Part shown: one piece after another, positions 17,992 to 27,160 of the stretch | Layout of the letters: the number at the start of each line of letters is the position of its first letter | Position numbering within the stretch: position 1 is the first letter of the stretch | NCBI GenBank assembly: GCA_018401995.1 | Contig: JAGYJR010000003.1 | Coordinates: 105,640 to 169,639 of the forward strand | Direction: 5' to 3' | Source: Flavobacterium sp. | GTDB lineage: Bacteria > Bacteroidota > Bacteroidia > Flavobacteriales > Flavobacteriaceae | DNA length: 64,000 nt | Translations under genes and position numbers: made by a program | The notes under the pieces: model-generated | Seen by the model: the letters and a program-made list of their open reading frames with translations, nothing else | Database searches by the model: none | What the model was told of the DNA's origin: nothing

Positions 17992-19635
17992 TTATACTTG
18001 AATAACCCCTAAATTAAATGGTTTTTCAATAGGAGCGTGGTTAGCAGCTTCAATTCCCATAGAAATCCAGGTTCTGGTTTCTAATGGATCTACAACACCG
18101 TCGGTCCATAATCTAGAAGCGGCGTAATACGGTGAAACTTGTGTGTCGTATTTGGCTTTTATTTTATCAAAAAGTTCCTTTTCTTTTACTTCATCTACAA
18201 TTTCACCTTTTGCTTTTAGTGAAGCGGCTTCAATTTGCATTAAAACTTTTGCTGCCTGAGCACCACCCATTACAGCTAATTCTGCACTTGGCCAAGCAAA
18301 GATTAATCTTGGATCATACGCTTTTCCACACATGGCATAATTTCCAGCACCGTATGAATTTCCAATAACTACTGTGAATTTTGGAACAACTGAGTTTGAA
18401 ACTGCATTTACCATTTTAGCGCCATCTTTAATGATTCCGCCATGTTCCGATTTACTTCCAACCATAAATCCAGTTACGTCTTGTAAAAATACTAATGGAA
18501 TTTTCTTTTGGTTGCAATTCGCTATAAAACGAGTCGCTTTATCTGCTGAATCCGAGTAGATTACACCGCCAAATTGCATTTCGCTAGGTTTGGTTTTCGC
18601 ACCAGTTGTTTTTACAATTTTTCTTTGGTTAGCAATAATTCCTACAGCCCAACCATCAATGCGAGCATAACCAGTGATTATGGTTTGTCCGTAACCTGCT
18701 TTATATTCATCAAATTCTGAATTGTCTACCAATCGTTTGATGATTTCCATCATATCGTATTGATCAGCTCTTGATTTAGGTAAAATACCGTAAATATCTT
18801 TTGGTTCTAATGCTGGTTTTTCTGCTTTTACTCGGTTGAAACCAGCTTTGTCATAATCGCCAATTTTCCCAACAACTGATTTTATTCTATCCAAAGCATC
18901 TTTATCATCTTTTGCTTTGTAATCAGTTACTCCAGAAATTTCGCAGTGTGTTGTTGCTCCACCAAGCGTTTCGTTGTCAATACTTTCTCCAATAGCAGCT
19001 TTCACTAAGTAACTTCCTGCTAAGAAAATACTTCCGGTTTTGTCTACGATAAGCGCTTCATCACTCATAATTGGTAAATAAGCACCACCAGCAACGCAAC
19101 TTCCCATTACTGCTGCAATTTGGGTAATTCCCATGCTACTCATGATAGCATTATTTCTGAATATCCTTCCGAAATGCTCTTTATCTGGGAAAATTTCATC
19201 TTGCATTGGTAAATAAACACCAGCAGAATCCACTAAATAAATGATGGGTAATCTATTTTCAATAGCAATTTCTTGCGCTCTTAAATTCTTTTTTCCTGTA
19301 ATTGGAAACCAAGCTCCAGCTTTTACAGTAGCATCGTTAGCTACCACAATACATTGTTTTCCAGAAATGTAGCCAATTTTAACAACTACACCACCAGAAG
19401 GACAACCGCCGTGTTCTTCATACATTCCATCGCCTACAAAAGCACCTATTTCAATGCTATTGGCTTTTTCGTCTAATAAATAATCAATACGCTCACGAGC
19501 TGTCATTTTGCCTTCAGCATGCAATTTATCAATTCTTTTTTGTCCGCCACCTAATTTTACTTGAGCAAAACGCTTTTTTAAATCGGAAAGTAATAGTCTG
19601 TTATGATCTTCGTTTTTATTGAAATTTAAGTCCAT
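17992..19635 (-). CDS. Acyl-CoA carboxylase beta subunit (carboxyltransferase), MccB-like
   Basis: The 547-aa protein is a biotin-dependent carboxyltransferase. Two crotonase-fold halves are recognisable from KMTARERIDYLLD, VVANDATVKAGAW, VDSAGVYLPMQDE, HFGRIFRNNA and the second-half GGIIKDGAKMVNAV and GNSYGAGNYAMCG. The DEIFPDKEHFGRIF segment is closest to 3-methylcrotonyl-CoA and geranyl-CoA carboxylase beta chains, so a role in leucine or branched-acid breakdown is inferred. Propionyl-CoA carboxylase is the alternative. The biotin-carrying alpha subunit is not next to it. It is the only gene between the pseudouridine synthase and lpxD. Confidence 0.88.
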   Translation of the reverse strand: MDLNFNKNEDHNRLLLSDLKKRFAQVKLGGGQKRIDKLHAEGKMTARERIDYLLDEKANSIEIGAFVGDGMYEEHGGCPSGGVVVKIGYISGKQCIVVANDATVKAGAWFPITGKKNLRAQEIAIENRLPIIYLVDSAGVYLPMQDEIFPDKEHFGRIFRNNAIMSSMGITQIAAVMGSCVAGGAYLPIMSDEALIVDKTGSIFLAGSYLVKAAIGESIDNETLGGATTHCEISGVTDYKAKDDKDALDRIKSVVGKIGDYDKAGFNRVKAEKPALEPKDIYGILPKSRADQYDMMEIIKRLVDNSEFDEYKAGYGQTIITGYARIDGWAVGIIANQRKIVKTTGAKTKPSEMQFGGVIYSDSADKATRFIANCNQKKIPLVFLQDVTGFMVGSKSEHGGIIKDGAKMVNAVSNSVVPKFTVVIGNSYGAGNYAMCGKAYDPRLIFAWPSAELAVMGGAQAAKVLMQIEAASLKAKGEIVDEVKEKELFDKIKAKYDTQVSPYYAASRLWTDGVVDPLETRTWISMGIEAANHAPIEKPFNLGVIQV

Positions 19636-19669
19636 TTTGGAAGTATATTTTTGTTGGTGCGCTAAAATA

Positions 19670-19710
19670 CAAAATCCATCTGAAAAATAGAGTTGTTTAG
19701 ATGGATTTAG
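19670..19710 (-). terminator. Terminator downstream of lpxD
   Basis: The inverted repeat AAATCCATCT (19672-19681) / AGATGGATTT (19699-19708) lies 24 bases after the lpxD stop on the minus strand. The T-run after it is interrupted, so termination may be partial. Confidence 0.5.
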
Positions 19711-19731
19711 AGATTAATTTAACTAATGTTT

Positions 19732-20730
19732 TTATTTTTTGGAATCGTTGACCATACGTTTTAAAATTGCCCATTGCCTTAAAGCATCTTTAGCATCAAT
19801 GGCCGGATAGCCTAACAAGGTTTTCCCTGCTTCGACATCGCCCGTAACTCCAGAGCCTGCACCAATGATAGCACCATCTCCAATTGTAGTATGATCTTTA
19901 ATCGAAGCACTTCCGCCAATAATTACGCCATTTCCTAGTGTAACAGAACCAGCTAATCCACTATTTCCTGCCATAATACAGAACATTCCTAGTTTGCTGT
20001 TATGCCCAATTTGAACCAAATTATCAATTTTACAGCCATCACCAAGAACAGTTGAACTGAATTTTCCTCTGTCAACACAAGTATTGGCACCAATTTCCAC
20101 ATTGTTTCCGATAATAACATTACCAATTTGTGGAATTTTTACTAATCCTTTTTGCGGATCTGGTCTAAATCCAAAACCATCAGCACCAATAGTAGCATTA
20201 GGGTGAATGATACAGTTATTTCCAACATGGCAACGCTCTCTAATTACAGTTCCAGACCAAATGGTAGTGTTATTTCCAACGGTACATTCGTCTAAAATAG
20301 TCACATTGGGATAAATTATGCTGTTTTCTCCAATGCTAGTATTTGGTCCAATATAACAATTTGCACCAATTTTTGTTCCTTTACCAATACTAGCCGAAGC
20401 ATCAATTGTTGCTGTTGGATGAATTTCAATTTCAAATTTTGGTGGAGGTGGAGCAAAGAGTTCCAAAACTTGTGACATGGCCAAATCCGCATTTTTTACT
20501 TTAATAAAAACGCGATTTTCTCCTGGTTCAATTGCAATATCTTCATTAACAACTGCTGCAGAAGCTTTTGAATTTTGCCAAAGTTTTTCGTATTTTTTAT
20601 TTCCAATAAAGGTGATTTCTGATTCTTTCGCAACTTCTAATTGTTCGGGAGCTGTAATTAGTTGGTTAGTACTGCCTACGATAGTTCCATTAAGAACTGC
20701 GTTGATAGCTTCAATAGTAATTGGTTTCAT
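19732..20730 (-). CDS. lpxD: UDP-3-O-(3-hydroxyacyl)glucosamine N-acyltransferase
   Basis: The 332-aa protein has the two-part LpxD design. An N-terminal uridine-binding domain (about 1-100) includes ITFIGNKKYE. A left-handed beta-helix built of hexapeptide repeats ([I/L/V]GxNxx) follows from about 103 to 310. The catalytic His is expected in LVQIGHNSKLG (about residue 243). It transfers a 3-hydroxyacyl chain from acyl carrier protein to UDP-3-O-acylglucosamine in lipid A synthesis at the inner membrane. Bacteroidota often carry a second LpxD paralogue, so this may be one of two. It lies downstream of prfB on the same strand but behind a terminator. Confidence 0.93.
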   Translation of the reverse strand: MKPITIEAINAVLNGTIVGSTNQLITAPEQLEVAKESEITFIGNKKYEKLWQNSKASAAVVNEDIAIEPGENRVFIKVKNADLAMSQVLELFAPPPPKFEIEIHPTATIDASASIGKGTKIGANCYIGPNTSIGENSIIYPNVTILDECTVGNNTTIWSGTVIRERCHVGNNCIIHPNATIGADGFGFRPDPQKGLVKIPQIGNVIIGNNVEIGANTCVDRGKFSSTVLGDGCKIDNLVQIGHNSKLGMFCIMAGNSGLAGSVTLGNGVIIGGSASIKDHTTIGDGAIIGAGSGVTGDVEAGKTLLGYPAIDAKDALRQWAILKRMVNDSKK

Positions 20731-20787
20731 TTAAGTAGATTGGTTAGTAGCTACTAAAATATAAAAACAAATTGATTTTAAATATAA

Positions 20788-20827
20788 AAAAAGAAAAAAT
20801 CCAAACTAATTTTAAAAAGTTTGGATT
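20788..20827 (-). terminator. Terminator downstream of prfB
   Basis: Stem AATCCAAACT (20798-20807) / AGTTTGGATT (20818-20827) with a 10-base loop. On the minus strand it is followed by a T-rich run. It sits 22 bases after the prfB stop. Confidence 0.75.
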
Positions 20828-20849
20828 GTTTTGTTAAAATAATTGAGAA

Positions 20850-21945
20850 TTATTCTTCTTTTTGTCCCATTAGCATCAAATACGCTTTTAAGAAACGGTC
20901 AATTTCACCATTCATTACCGCATCGACATCGCTGGTTTCTTCACCAGAACGGACATCTTTTACCAATTTATAAGGATGCATCACATAATTACGAATTTGC
21001 GAACCCCATTCAATTTTCATTTTTCCAGCTTCAATATCGGCGCGTTGTTCCATACGTTTTTTAAGTTCGATTTCGTACAATTGCGATTTCAGCATTTGTA
21101 AGGCACGTTGACGGTTATCGTGTTGGGAACGAGTTTCTGAACATTGAATTTGAATGCCTGTTGGTTTGTGTACCAATTGAACTTTAGTTTCCACTTTATT
21201 TACGTTTTGTCCGCCGGCACCACTAGAACGAGCGGTTGTAATTTCGATATCCGCTGGATTGATTTCAATTTCAATGGTATCGTCAACCAAAGGATACACA
21301 TAAACCGAAGCAAATGAAGTATGTCGTTTGGCATTACTATCAAAAGGTGAAATTCGTACCAATCGATGTACGCCGTTTTCTCCTTTTAAGTAACCAAAAG
21401 CAAAATCACCTTCAATTTCTAAAGTAACGGTTTTGATTCCAGCAACGTCGCCTTCTTGAAAGTTAAGTTCTTTGATTTTATAGCCTTGTTTTTCGGCCCA
21501 CATCAAATACATTCGCATGAGCATGGAAGCCCAATCGCAACTTTCGGTACCGCCAGCGCCCGCTGTAATTTGTAATACGGCACTCAAACTATCACCTTCA
21601 TCAGAAAGCATATTTCTAAACTCGATGTCTTCGATGTGTGTGATTAATTTTTGGTAAAAATCGTCAATTTCTTCTTCGGAAACTTCGCCTTCTTTATAAA
21701 AATCTAGCATAATTTGAAGTTCTTCGACCATTTCGTTTCCTTTGTTATAATCTAAAACCCATTTCTTTTTAGAACGCAGGTTTCGGACTATGATTTCGGC
21801 TTCTTTGGCGTTGTTCCAAAAATCGGGAGCGAAGGTTTTTTCTTCTTCGTTTGCTATTTCAATCTGTTTTGCATCGATGTCAAAGATACCTCCTTAACGC
21901 ACCAAGGCGATCAATAATATCTCTGACTTGTTCTGTATTTATCAT
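20850..21945 (-). CDS. prfB: Peptide chain release factor 2, with programmed +1 frameshift
   Basis: The gene starts at an ATG at 21945 ([21 protein letters not shown]) and meets an in-frame TGA at 21880-21882. The context is AGG AGG TAT CTT TGA C, the classical RF2 autoregulatory site: an internal Shine-Dalgarno AGGAGG, slippery CTT and UGA followed by C. Skipping one base continues [15 protein letters not shown] and runs on to the stop at 20850, giving a 364-residue protein, normal for RF2. RF2 motifs are RISPFDS (the SPF anticodon-like tripeptide for UGA/UAA) and [10 protein letters not shown] with the GGQ that triggers peptide release. When RF2 is scarce the ribosome pauses at the UGA and shifts +1, so synthesis is self-regulated. 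An ATG at 21731 is not the true start. Confidence 0.95.
21876..21897 (-). promoter_or_regulatory. Programmed +1 ribosomal frameshift site in prfB
   Basis: On the minus strand: Shine-Dalgarno AGGAGG at 21894-21889, three bases TAT, slippery codon CTT at 21885-21883, UGA at 21882-21880, then C at 21879. The three-base spacing between AGGAGG and CTT equals the known RF2 arrangement, which stimulates the +1 shift. Confidence 0.93.
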
Positions 21946-21977
21946 AAATATTGTAGTTTTGTTTTGAAATGGGATGC

Positions 21978-22114
21978 CTTAGCCCCCGATTACCTCACTA
22001 AACTCTTATTTTTATTGGAGTTCGGTGAACACTACGTGTTTGTAGTGGAAATCCTTTTTGTTTTTTTCGAAAAAATAAAAAGATTGTAACGGATAGCGGG
22101 ATAAAGCTCCTAAA
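21978..22114 (+). ncRNA. Structured RNA candidate, Flavo-1-like
   Basis: The 200-base gap between prfB and the threonine aldolase gene holds a block that folds as a long structure. AGC and CCCG near 21981-21988 can pair with CGGG and GCT near 22096-22108. Inside, AATCCTTTTT (22049-22058) can pair with AAAAAGATT (22077-22085) around a TCGA-containing loop. The phrases AGCCCC..GAT, GTGGAAATCC and GGATAGCGGGATAAAGCTCC are ones I recall from a recurrent flavobacterial intergenic RNA, probably the Flavo-1 motif. Its function is unknown. The strand is taken from that recalled orientation and from the downstream ltaE gene. The family name is from memory and needs a covariance-model search. Confidence 0.5.
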
Positions 22115-22147
22115 AATTTTACCAAAAATAAGACATCTGGTTGATAT

Positions 22148-23173
22148 ATGGAAATTAATTTAATTAGTGATACGGTTACGAAACCTTCGGCGGAAATGTT
22201 GCAAGCAATGTTTCATGCGAAAGTAGGGGATGATGTGTTTAAGCAAGATCCAACAGTGAATGAATTAGAAGCTTTTGTGGCGGATTTATTTGGTATGGAA
22301 GCGGCTTTGTTTTTTCCATCGGGAACTATGGCGAATCAAACGGCGATTCGATTGCATACACGACCTGGTGATGAAGTGATTTGTGATAAATGGTCGCACA
22401 TTTTTTTATATGAGAGCGGTGGAGTAGCAGCAAATAGCGGAGTTTCTTGTCATTTAGTAGATGGTAATCGCGGTATGATTACGGCGGATTTAGTGAAAAC
22501 GGCGATTAACGACCCAGCGTTTTATCACGCTCCGATGACACGTTTGGTAAGCATTGAAAATACAACCAATAAAGGGGGTGGCGCTTGTTATGAGTTGGAA
22601 ACCCTGCGCGAAATTAAGTCGGTTTGTGACCAACATGGTTTGGCTTACCATTTAGATGGTGCGCGTTTGTGGAATGCTTTAGTGGCTAAGAATCAGTCGC
22701 CCAAGGATTTTGGGAAGTTGTTTGATACGATTTCGGTTTGTTTGTCGAAAGGTTTGGGAGCTCCAGTGGGTTCGGTTTTGTTGGGAACTAAAGAGCATAT
22801 TCAAAAAGCGATTCGAATTCGGAAATTATTTGGTGGTAACATGCGACAATCGGGTTATTTAGCTGCTGCCGGAAAGTTTGCGATTGAAAATAATATGTTG
22901 CGATTAGCAGATGATCATAAAAGAGCTAAGGAATTGGCAAGTGTTTTGGCAACTAAATCTTGGGTTAAAGAAGTAGCACCAACAGAAACTAATATTGTAA
23001 TTTTTACGCTTCAAAATGGCTTGAATGAGCAAGTTTTTATTGAAAAAATGAAGCAAAAAAATATTTTGTTAAGCTCAATGGGACAAGGAAAGCTTCGATT
23101 TGTAACGCATTTAGATTACCGCCAAGTGATGCATGAGTATGTTTTAGAGGTTTTGGAGAAATTCCAATTTTAA
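22148..23173 (+). CDS. ltaE: Low-specificity L-threonine aldolase
   Basis: The 341-aa PLP enzyme has the family opening ISDTVTKPS, the QDPTVNELE segment, HLDGARLWNA and the PLP-binding Lys in CLSKGLGAPVGS at about residue 200. It cleaves threonine or allo-threonine to glycine and acetaldehyde. The coding sequence is noticeably richer in G than its neighbours (for example GGCGG and CGATTCG in place of A/T-rich choices), although the protein is ordinary. It stands alone on the plus strand behind the Flavo-1-like element. Confidence 0.92.
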   Translation: MEINLISDTVTKPSAEMLQAMFHAKVGDDVFKQDPTVNELEAFVADLFGMEAALFFPSGTMANQTAIRLHTRPGDEVICDKWSHIFLYESGGVAANSGVSCHLVDGNRGMITADLVKTAINDPAFYHAPMTRLVSIENTTNKGGGACYELETLREIKSVCDQHGLAYHLDGARLWNALVAKNQSPKDFGKLFDTISVCLSKGLGAPVGSVLLGTKEHIQKAIRIRKLFGGNMRQSGYLAAAGKFAIENNMLRLADDHKRAKELASVLATKSWVKEVAPTETNIVIFTLQNGLNEQVFIEKMKQKNILLSSMGQGKLRFVTHLDYRQVMHEYVLEVLEKFQF

Positions 23174-23250
23174 AATTCAAAAACCAAAATTCAAGGTCAA
23201 TTTCAAAAATCAACTTGTAACCTGAAACTTGAAACTTGAAACAAAAAATA

Positions 23251-23295
23251 GGAACACAGATTTAAGAAATTTTTAAAATCTTTGCGAGCAAAATA
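23251..23295 (+). repeat. Dispersed GGAACACAGATTT repeat, solo copy A
   Basis: It begins GGAACACAGATTTAAGAAAT and ends AAAATCTTTGCGA. It is preceded (about 23190-23240) by AATTTCAAAAATCAACTT and AACCTGAAAC, which also precede copy B at 45495. Related copies lie at 52975 and 53052, with an inverted one at 53563-53619. The 254-base gap 23174-23427 holds this and the next element and no gene. Confidence 0.7.
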
Positions 23296-23337
23296 AGTTT
23301 CAATCTCGAATATTTTTCAATAATCAAGAATAATTTT

Positions 23338-23401
23338 TGTCAAGTCGAGCGAAGTCGAGACATTGGTTTGCATAGTTCTCGACTTCGCTCGAAGTGACAT
23401 T
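23338..23401. repeat. Palindromic intergenic element (TCGAGCGAAGTCGAGA type)
   Basis: The two halves, GTCGAGCGAAGTCGAGA at 23344-23360 and TCTCGACTTCGCTCGA at 23376-23391, are inverted copies around a short AT-rich centre. This is a common intergenic palindrome type in flavobacteria. It lies downstream of both ltaE and the convergent ybaB gene and may act as a two-way terminator. Confidence 0.75.
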
Positions 23402-23427
23402 TCTTTTTTAAAAAACTTTTTGGAATT

Positions 23428-23751
23428 TTACTTAAACATATCCATTCCGGGAATATTTGGCATGCCTTCTTTGGCAACTGCTGCTAATTCTGTTTCGTGA
23501 ACATTTGTTGCTTTTTCGATAGCTTTGTTTAAAACATTAACAAGATAATCTTCTAACATTTCTTTATCGGAAAGTAGCTCATCTGCAATAGTAATATTTT
23601 TGATTTTTCTGTTGGCTGTTAAAGTTACTTCCAATAATCCATCGTTACTTTTTTCGTCAATTAGAACAAAGTCTAAGCGTTTTTTTGTTTCTTCTACTTT
23701 TTGTTGGGTTTCTTTCAGTTTGCCCATCATTCCCATAATATCTCCAAACAT
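23428..23751 (-). CDS. YbaB/EbfC-family nucleoid-associated protein
   Basis: The 107-aa product has the [19 protein letters not shown] helix, a short beta region ([18 protein letters not shown]), and the C-terminal [18 protein letters not shown] helix ending [12 protein letters not shown]. This is the YbaB/EbfC pattern. These dimers bind DNA and help shape the nucleoid. The gene is often near recR or dnaX in other bacteria but stands alone here. The start ATG is well placed. Confidence 0.9.
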   Translation of the reverse strand: MFGDIMGMMGKLKETQQKVEETKKRLDFVLIDEKSNDGLLEVTLTANRKIKNITIADELLSDKEMLEDYLVNVLNKAIEKATNVHETELAAVAKEGMPNIPGMDMFK

Positions 23752-23880
23752 AATTTTTATTTTTTTATTTCAACAAAAGTAGTAAATTAGCAGATAATTC
23801 AAAAAGTATGCATGCCTAATAATTTGAATTTTATTACGATGTATGTTTTTTAAATTTCATTTTAAACTAAACAAAAACAA

Positions 23881-26013
23881 ATGAAAAAAACTGCTCATTT
23901 ACTGTTGGTTTCTCTTATTTTTGCAACTTCTTGTAAAGATAAAAACGAAACAATGGATGCATCAATTCAGCCACCAGTGGCAAAAATAGTTCCTCATACT
24001 TTAGAGAAACACGGTCAAGTAAGAACAGATAATTATTATTGGTTAAACGACAGAGAAGATCAAGAAGTTATTGATTACTTAAACCAAGAAAATGAGTACT
24101 ACCAAAAAATGACGGCTCATACCAAAGAATTACAAGAGAATTTGTTTACAGAAATGAAATCTCGAATTAAAGAAGATGATTCTTCGGTTCCGTATTTTTA
24201 TAATGGGTATTTTTATATTACTCGTTTTGAAAAAGGAAAAGATTATCCAATTTATTCTCGTAAAAAAGGAAGTTTAGATGCCAAAGAAGAAATTATGTTT
24301 GATTGTAATGAAATGGCAAAAGGACATTCGTATTTCAATTTAAGTGGAATTAATGTTTCTGAGGATAATAAATATGCTGCTTTTGGACTAGATTTAGTTT
24401 CTCGTCGCCAATACACCATTCAAATCAAAAATTTAGAAACAGGCGAAATTTTACCAGTTAAAATAGAAAACACAACAGGTGGTTCTACTTGGGCTAGCGA
24501 TAATAAAACGTTATTTTATACTAGAAAAGATCCACAAACGTTGCGTTCAGACAAAGTATATCGTCATACTTTAGGAACAGATATTGCTAAGGATGCCTTA
24601 GTTTTTCATGAAAAAGATGATACTTTTTACACTTTCGTTTACAAAGAAAAATCTAAAAAATATTTGGTAATTGGTTCTACGAGTACGTTAACTTCTGAAT
24701 ATCAAATTTTAGAATCTAATAACCCAAATGGAAACTTTAGATTGTTCCAAAAACGAGTTAGAGGTTTAGAATATTCGATTTCACATTATGGTGATAGCTT
24801 TTATGTTGTAACTAATAAAGATAAAGCGACCAATTTCAAGTTGATGAAAACTCCAGAGAGCAAAACAGCTATGGAGAATTGGTCAGAATTAATTCCGCAC
24901 AGAAAAGATGTTTTATTGGAAGGAGTTGATATTTTTAAAGATTATTTGGTTGTAGAAGAACGATCAAATGGTTTAAATAAAATTCAAATTAGACCTTGGA
25001 ATGCAGGTGAATCTTACTATTTGCCTTTTGAAAGCGAAACCTATACAGCATATACAACAACTAATGTTGATTTTGATACGGAAATTCTTCGTTTTGGTTA
25101 CCAATCATTAACAACACCTTCTTCGGTAATGGATTTTAACATGAAAACCAAAGAGAAGAAAGTATTGAAAGAGCAAGAAGTTTTAGGTGGAAAATTCGAT
25201 AAGAATAATTATGTTGAAGAACGAATTTGGGCTACAGCAGAAGACGGAACGAAATTACCTATTTCAATGGTTTACAGAAAGGGTATGAAAAAAGATGGTA
25301 ACAATCCGTTTTTGTTATATGCTTATGGTTCTTATGGTTCTACTATTGATCCAACGTTCTCATCTACACGTTTGAGTTTATTAGACAGAGGTTTCATTTT
25401 TGCTATTGCTCACGTTAGAGGTGGTGAATATTTAGGGAGAGAATGGTATGAAAACGGAAAATTGTTGAAAAAGAAAAATACATTTACTGATTTCATTGAT
25501 TGTTCTAAATATGTAATTGCCCAAAAATATACATCTGCTAAACATTTGTATGCAGAAGGTGGTTCAGCTGGAGGTTTATTAATGGGAGCTATTGTAAATA
25601 TGGCACCAGAATTATATAATGGTGTAATTGCGCAAGTACCTTTTGTAGATGTGGTTACTACAATGTTAGATGATTCTATTCCTTTAACAACTGGAGAATA
25701 TGATGAATGGGGTAATCCTAATGATAAAGTTTATTACGATTATATGTTGTCTTATTCACCTTATGATCAAGTGAAAGCGCAAGATTATCCAAATATGTAT
25801 GTTTCAACAGGTTTACACGATTCTCAAGTGCAATATTGGGAACCAGCGAAATGGGTTGCAAAATTACGCGCTGTGAAAACTGATAAAAATGTTTTATATT
25901 TAGATACAAACATGGAAGCTGGGCACGGCGGGGCATCAGGACGCTTTGAAGCACTAAAAGAATTAGCAAAAGAGTTCGCTTTTTTACTAGATTTAGAAAA
26001 AATTTCGAAGTAA
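23881..26013 (+). CDS. S9-family oligopeptidase (protease II/oligopeptidase B type), lipoprotein
   Basis: The 710-aa protein has a lipoprotein signal (LLLVSLIFATSC, lipid Cys at 18), an N-terminal beta-propeller (about 40-440) opening VPHTLEKHGQVRTDNYYWL, and a C-terminal alpha/beta hydrolase domain. The catalytic triad is visible: Ser in GGSAGGLLMG (about 562), Asp in GLHDSQV (about 646) and His in EAGHGGASGRF (about 682). This matches oligopeptidase B, which cuts short peptides, usually after basic residues. Membrane attachment on the periplasmic side is inferred from the lipobox. Confidence 0.92.
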   Translation: MKKTAHLLLVSLIFATSCKDKNETMDASIQPPVAKIVPHTLEKHGQVRTDNYYWLNDREDQEVIDYLNQENEYYQKMTAHTKELQENLFTEMKSRIKEDDSSVPYFYNGYFYITRFEKGKDYPIYSRKKGSLDAKEEIMFDCNEMAKGHSYFNLSGINVSEDNKYAAFGLDLVSRRQYTIQIKNLETGEILPVKIENTTGGSTWASDNKTLFYTRKDPQTLRSDKVYRHTLGTDIAKDALVFHEKDDTFYTFVYKEKSKKYLVIGSTSTLTSEYQILESNNPNGNFRLFQKRVRGLEYSISHYGDSFYVVTNKDKATNFKLMKTPESKTAMENWSELIPHRKDVLLEGVDIFKDYLVVEERSNGLNKIQIRPWNAGESYYLPFESETYTAYTTTNVDFDTEILRFGYQSLTTPSSVMDFNMKTKEKKVLKEQEVLGGKFDKNNYVEERIWATAEDGTKLPISMVYRKGMKKDGNNPFLLYAYGSYGSTIDPTFSSTRLSLLDRGFIFAIAHVRGGEYLGREWYENGKLLKKKNTFTDFIDCSKYVIAQKYTSAKHLYAEGGSAGGLLMGAIVNMAPELYNGVIAQVPFVDVVTTMLDDSIPLTTGEYDEWGNPNDKVYYDYMLSYSPYDQVKAQDYPNMYVSTGLHDSQVQYWEPAKWVAKLRAVKTDKNVLYLDTNMEAGHGGASGRFEALKELAKEFAFLLDLEKISK

Positions 26014-26027
26014 TTAAACTTTTTTGT

Positions 26028-26035
26028 TAAATTTG
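26028..26035 (+). promoter_or_regulatory. Possible -7 box for the cysteine-synthase-like gene
   Basis: TAAATTTG matches TAnnTTTG and lies 52 bases before the ATG, in the gap after the S9 peptidase gene. The -33 region has no perfect TTTG. Confidence 0.4.
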
Positions 26036-26086
26036 CAAGGTTTTGGAGTTGCCTAAAAATGCTCCACAACTAAATTAAACTAATTT

Positions 26087-27124
26087 ATGAAAGAAGAAAT
26101 AAAAGCCTATAATACTATTTTAGATTTAATTGGAAATACACCTCTTATTAAATTAAATAGAATAACCAATGATATAGCTGGTAATTTTTATGCTAAAGTA
26201 GAAGCTTTTAATCCAGGTCATTCAACAAAAGATAGAATTGCTTTATACATAATAGAAGAAGCTGAAAAAAGAGGTATTCTAAAACCAGGAGACACTATTA
26301 TAGAAACAACATCAGGTAATACTGGTTTTAGTTTAGCAATGGTTAGCATTATCAAAGGTTACAATTGTATTTTGGCAGTTAGTTCGAAATCATCAAAAGA
26401 TAAAATCGACATGCTAAGAACAATGGGAGCGAAGGTTTATGTTTGCCCGGCTCACGTTTCTGCTGATGATCCTCGTTCGTATTACAATGTAGCAAAGCGT
26501 CTGCATGAAGAAACTAAAGGTTCTGTTTATATCAATCAATATTTTAACGATTTAAATATTGATGCACATTATAAGTCAACAGGTCCTGAAATTTGGGAAC
26601 AAACAGGTGGACAAATAACGCATCTTGTTGCTTGTAGTGGAACTGGTGGAACAATATCTGGAACAGCACGTTTTCTAAAAGAAAAGAATCCAAACATTAA
26701 AATTTTAGGGGTTGACGCTTTTGGTTCTGTATTGAAAAAATATCATGAAACTAAAGAGTTTGACAACAACGAAATTTATCCTTATCGTATTGAAGGCTTA
26801 GGGAAAAATTTAATCCCAACAGCTACTGATTTTGATATTATAGATGAATTTGTAAAAGTTTCTGATGAAGATAGTGCTCACACTGCGAGAGAACTTGCTA
26901 AGACTGAAGGCTTATTTGTAGGATACACCTCAGGTGCTGCTTTTCAAGCTGTGAAGCAATTTGCTGAGTTAGGTGTTTTTGATGAGAATAGTAATGTTGT
27001 CATCATTTTTCCTGACCATGGATCAAGATACATGAGTAAAATTTACAGTGATGATTGGATGAACGAACAAGGCTTTTTTGATAGTATCAATAGCGAAGAA
27101 GTTCAGAAAATAGAAATCATATAA
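26087..27124 (+). CDS. PLP-dependent cysteine synthase/cystathionine beta-synthase family enzyme
   Basis: The 345-aa fold-type II PLP enzyme opens with [16 protein letters not shown], has the PLP Lys48 in [12 protein letters not shown], the substrate loop [12 protein letters not shown] and the phosphate-binding [20 protein letters not shown] differs from the usual NPxxSxKDR of CysK (NPxASVKDR), and the C-terminal part resembles cystathionine beta-synthase catalytic domains without the CBS regulatory pair. It may make cysteine from O-acetylserine or cystathionine from serine and homocysteine; sequence does not settle this. It ends at a strong two-way terminator shared with ridA. Confidence 0.85.
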   Translation: MKEEIKAYNTILDLIGNTPLIKLNRITNDIAGNFYAKVEAFNPGHSTKDRIALYIIEEAEKRGILKPGDTIIETTSGNTGFSLAMVSIIKGYNCILAVSSKSSKDKIDMLRTMGAKVYVCPAHVSADDPRSYYNVAKRLHEETKGSVYINQYFNDLNIDAHYKSTGPEIWEQTGGQITHLVACSGTGGTISGTARFLKEKNPNIKILGVDAFGSVLKKYHETKEFDNNEIYPYRIEGLGKNLIPTATDFDIIDEFVKVSDEDSAHTARELAKTEGLFVGYTSGAAFQAVKQFAELGVFDENSNVVIIFPDHGSRYMSKIYSDDWMNEQGFFDSINSEEVQKIEII

Positions 27125-27126
27125 CA

Positions 27127-27160
27127 CAAAAAACTCCGAAATTAATCGGAGTTTTTTTAT
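27127..27160. terminator. Two-way terminator between the cysteine-synthase-like gene and ridA
   Basis: The stem AAACTCCGA / TCGGAGTTT with a six-base AATTAA-type loop has an A-run on the left and a T-run on the right, so it serves both convergent genes. It touches the ridA stop codon. Confidence 0.85.
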
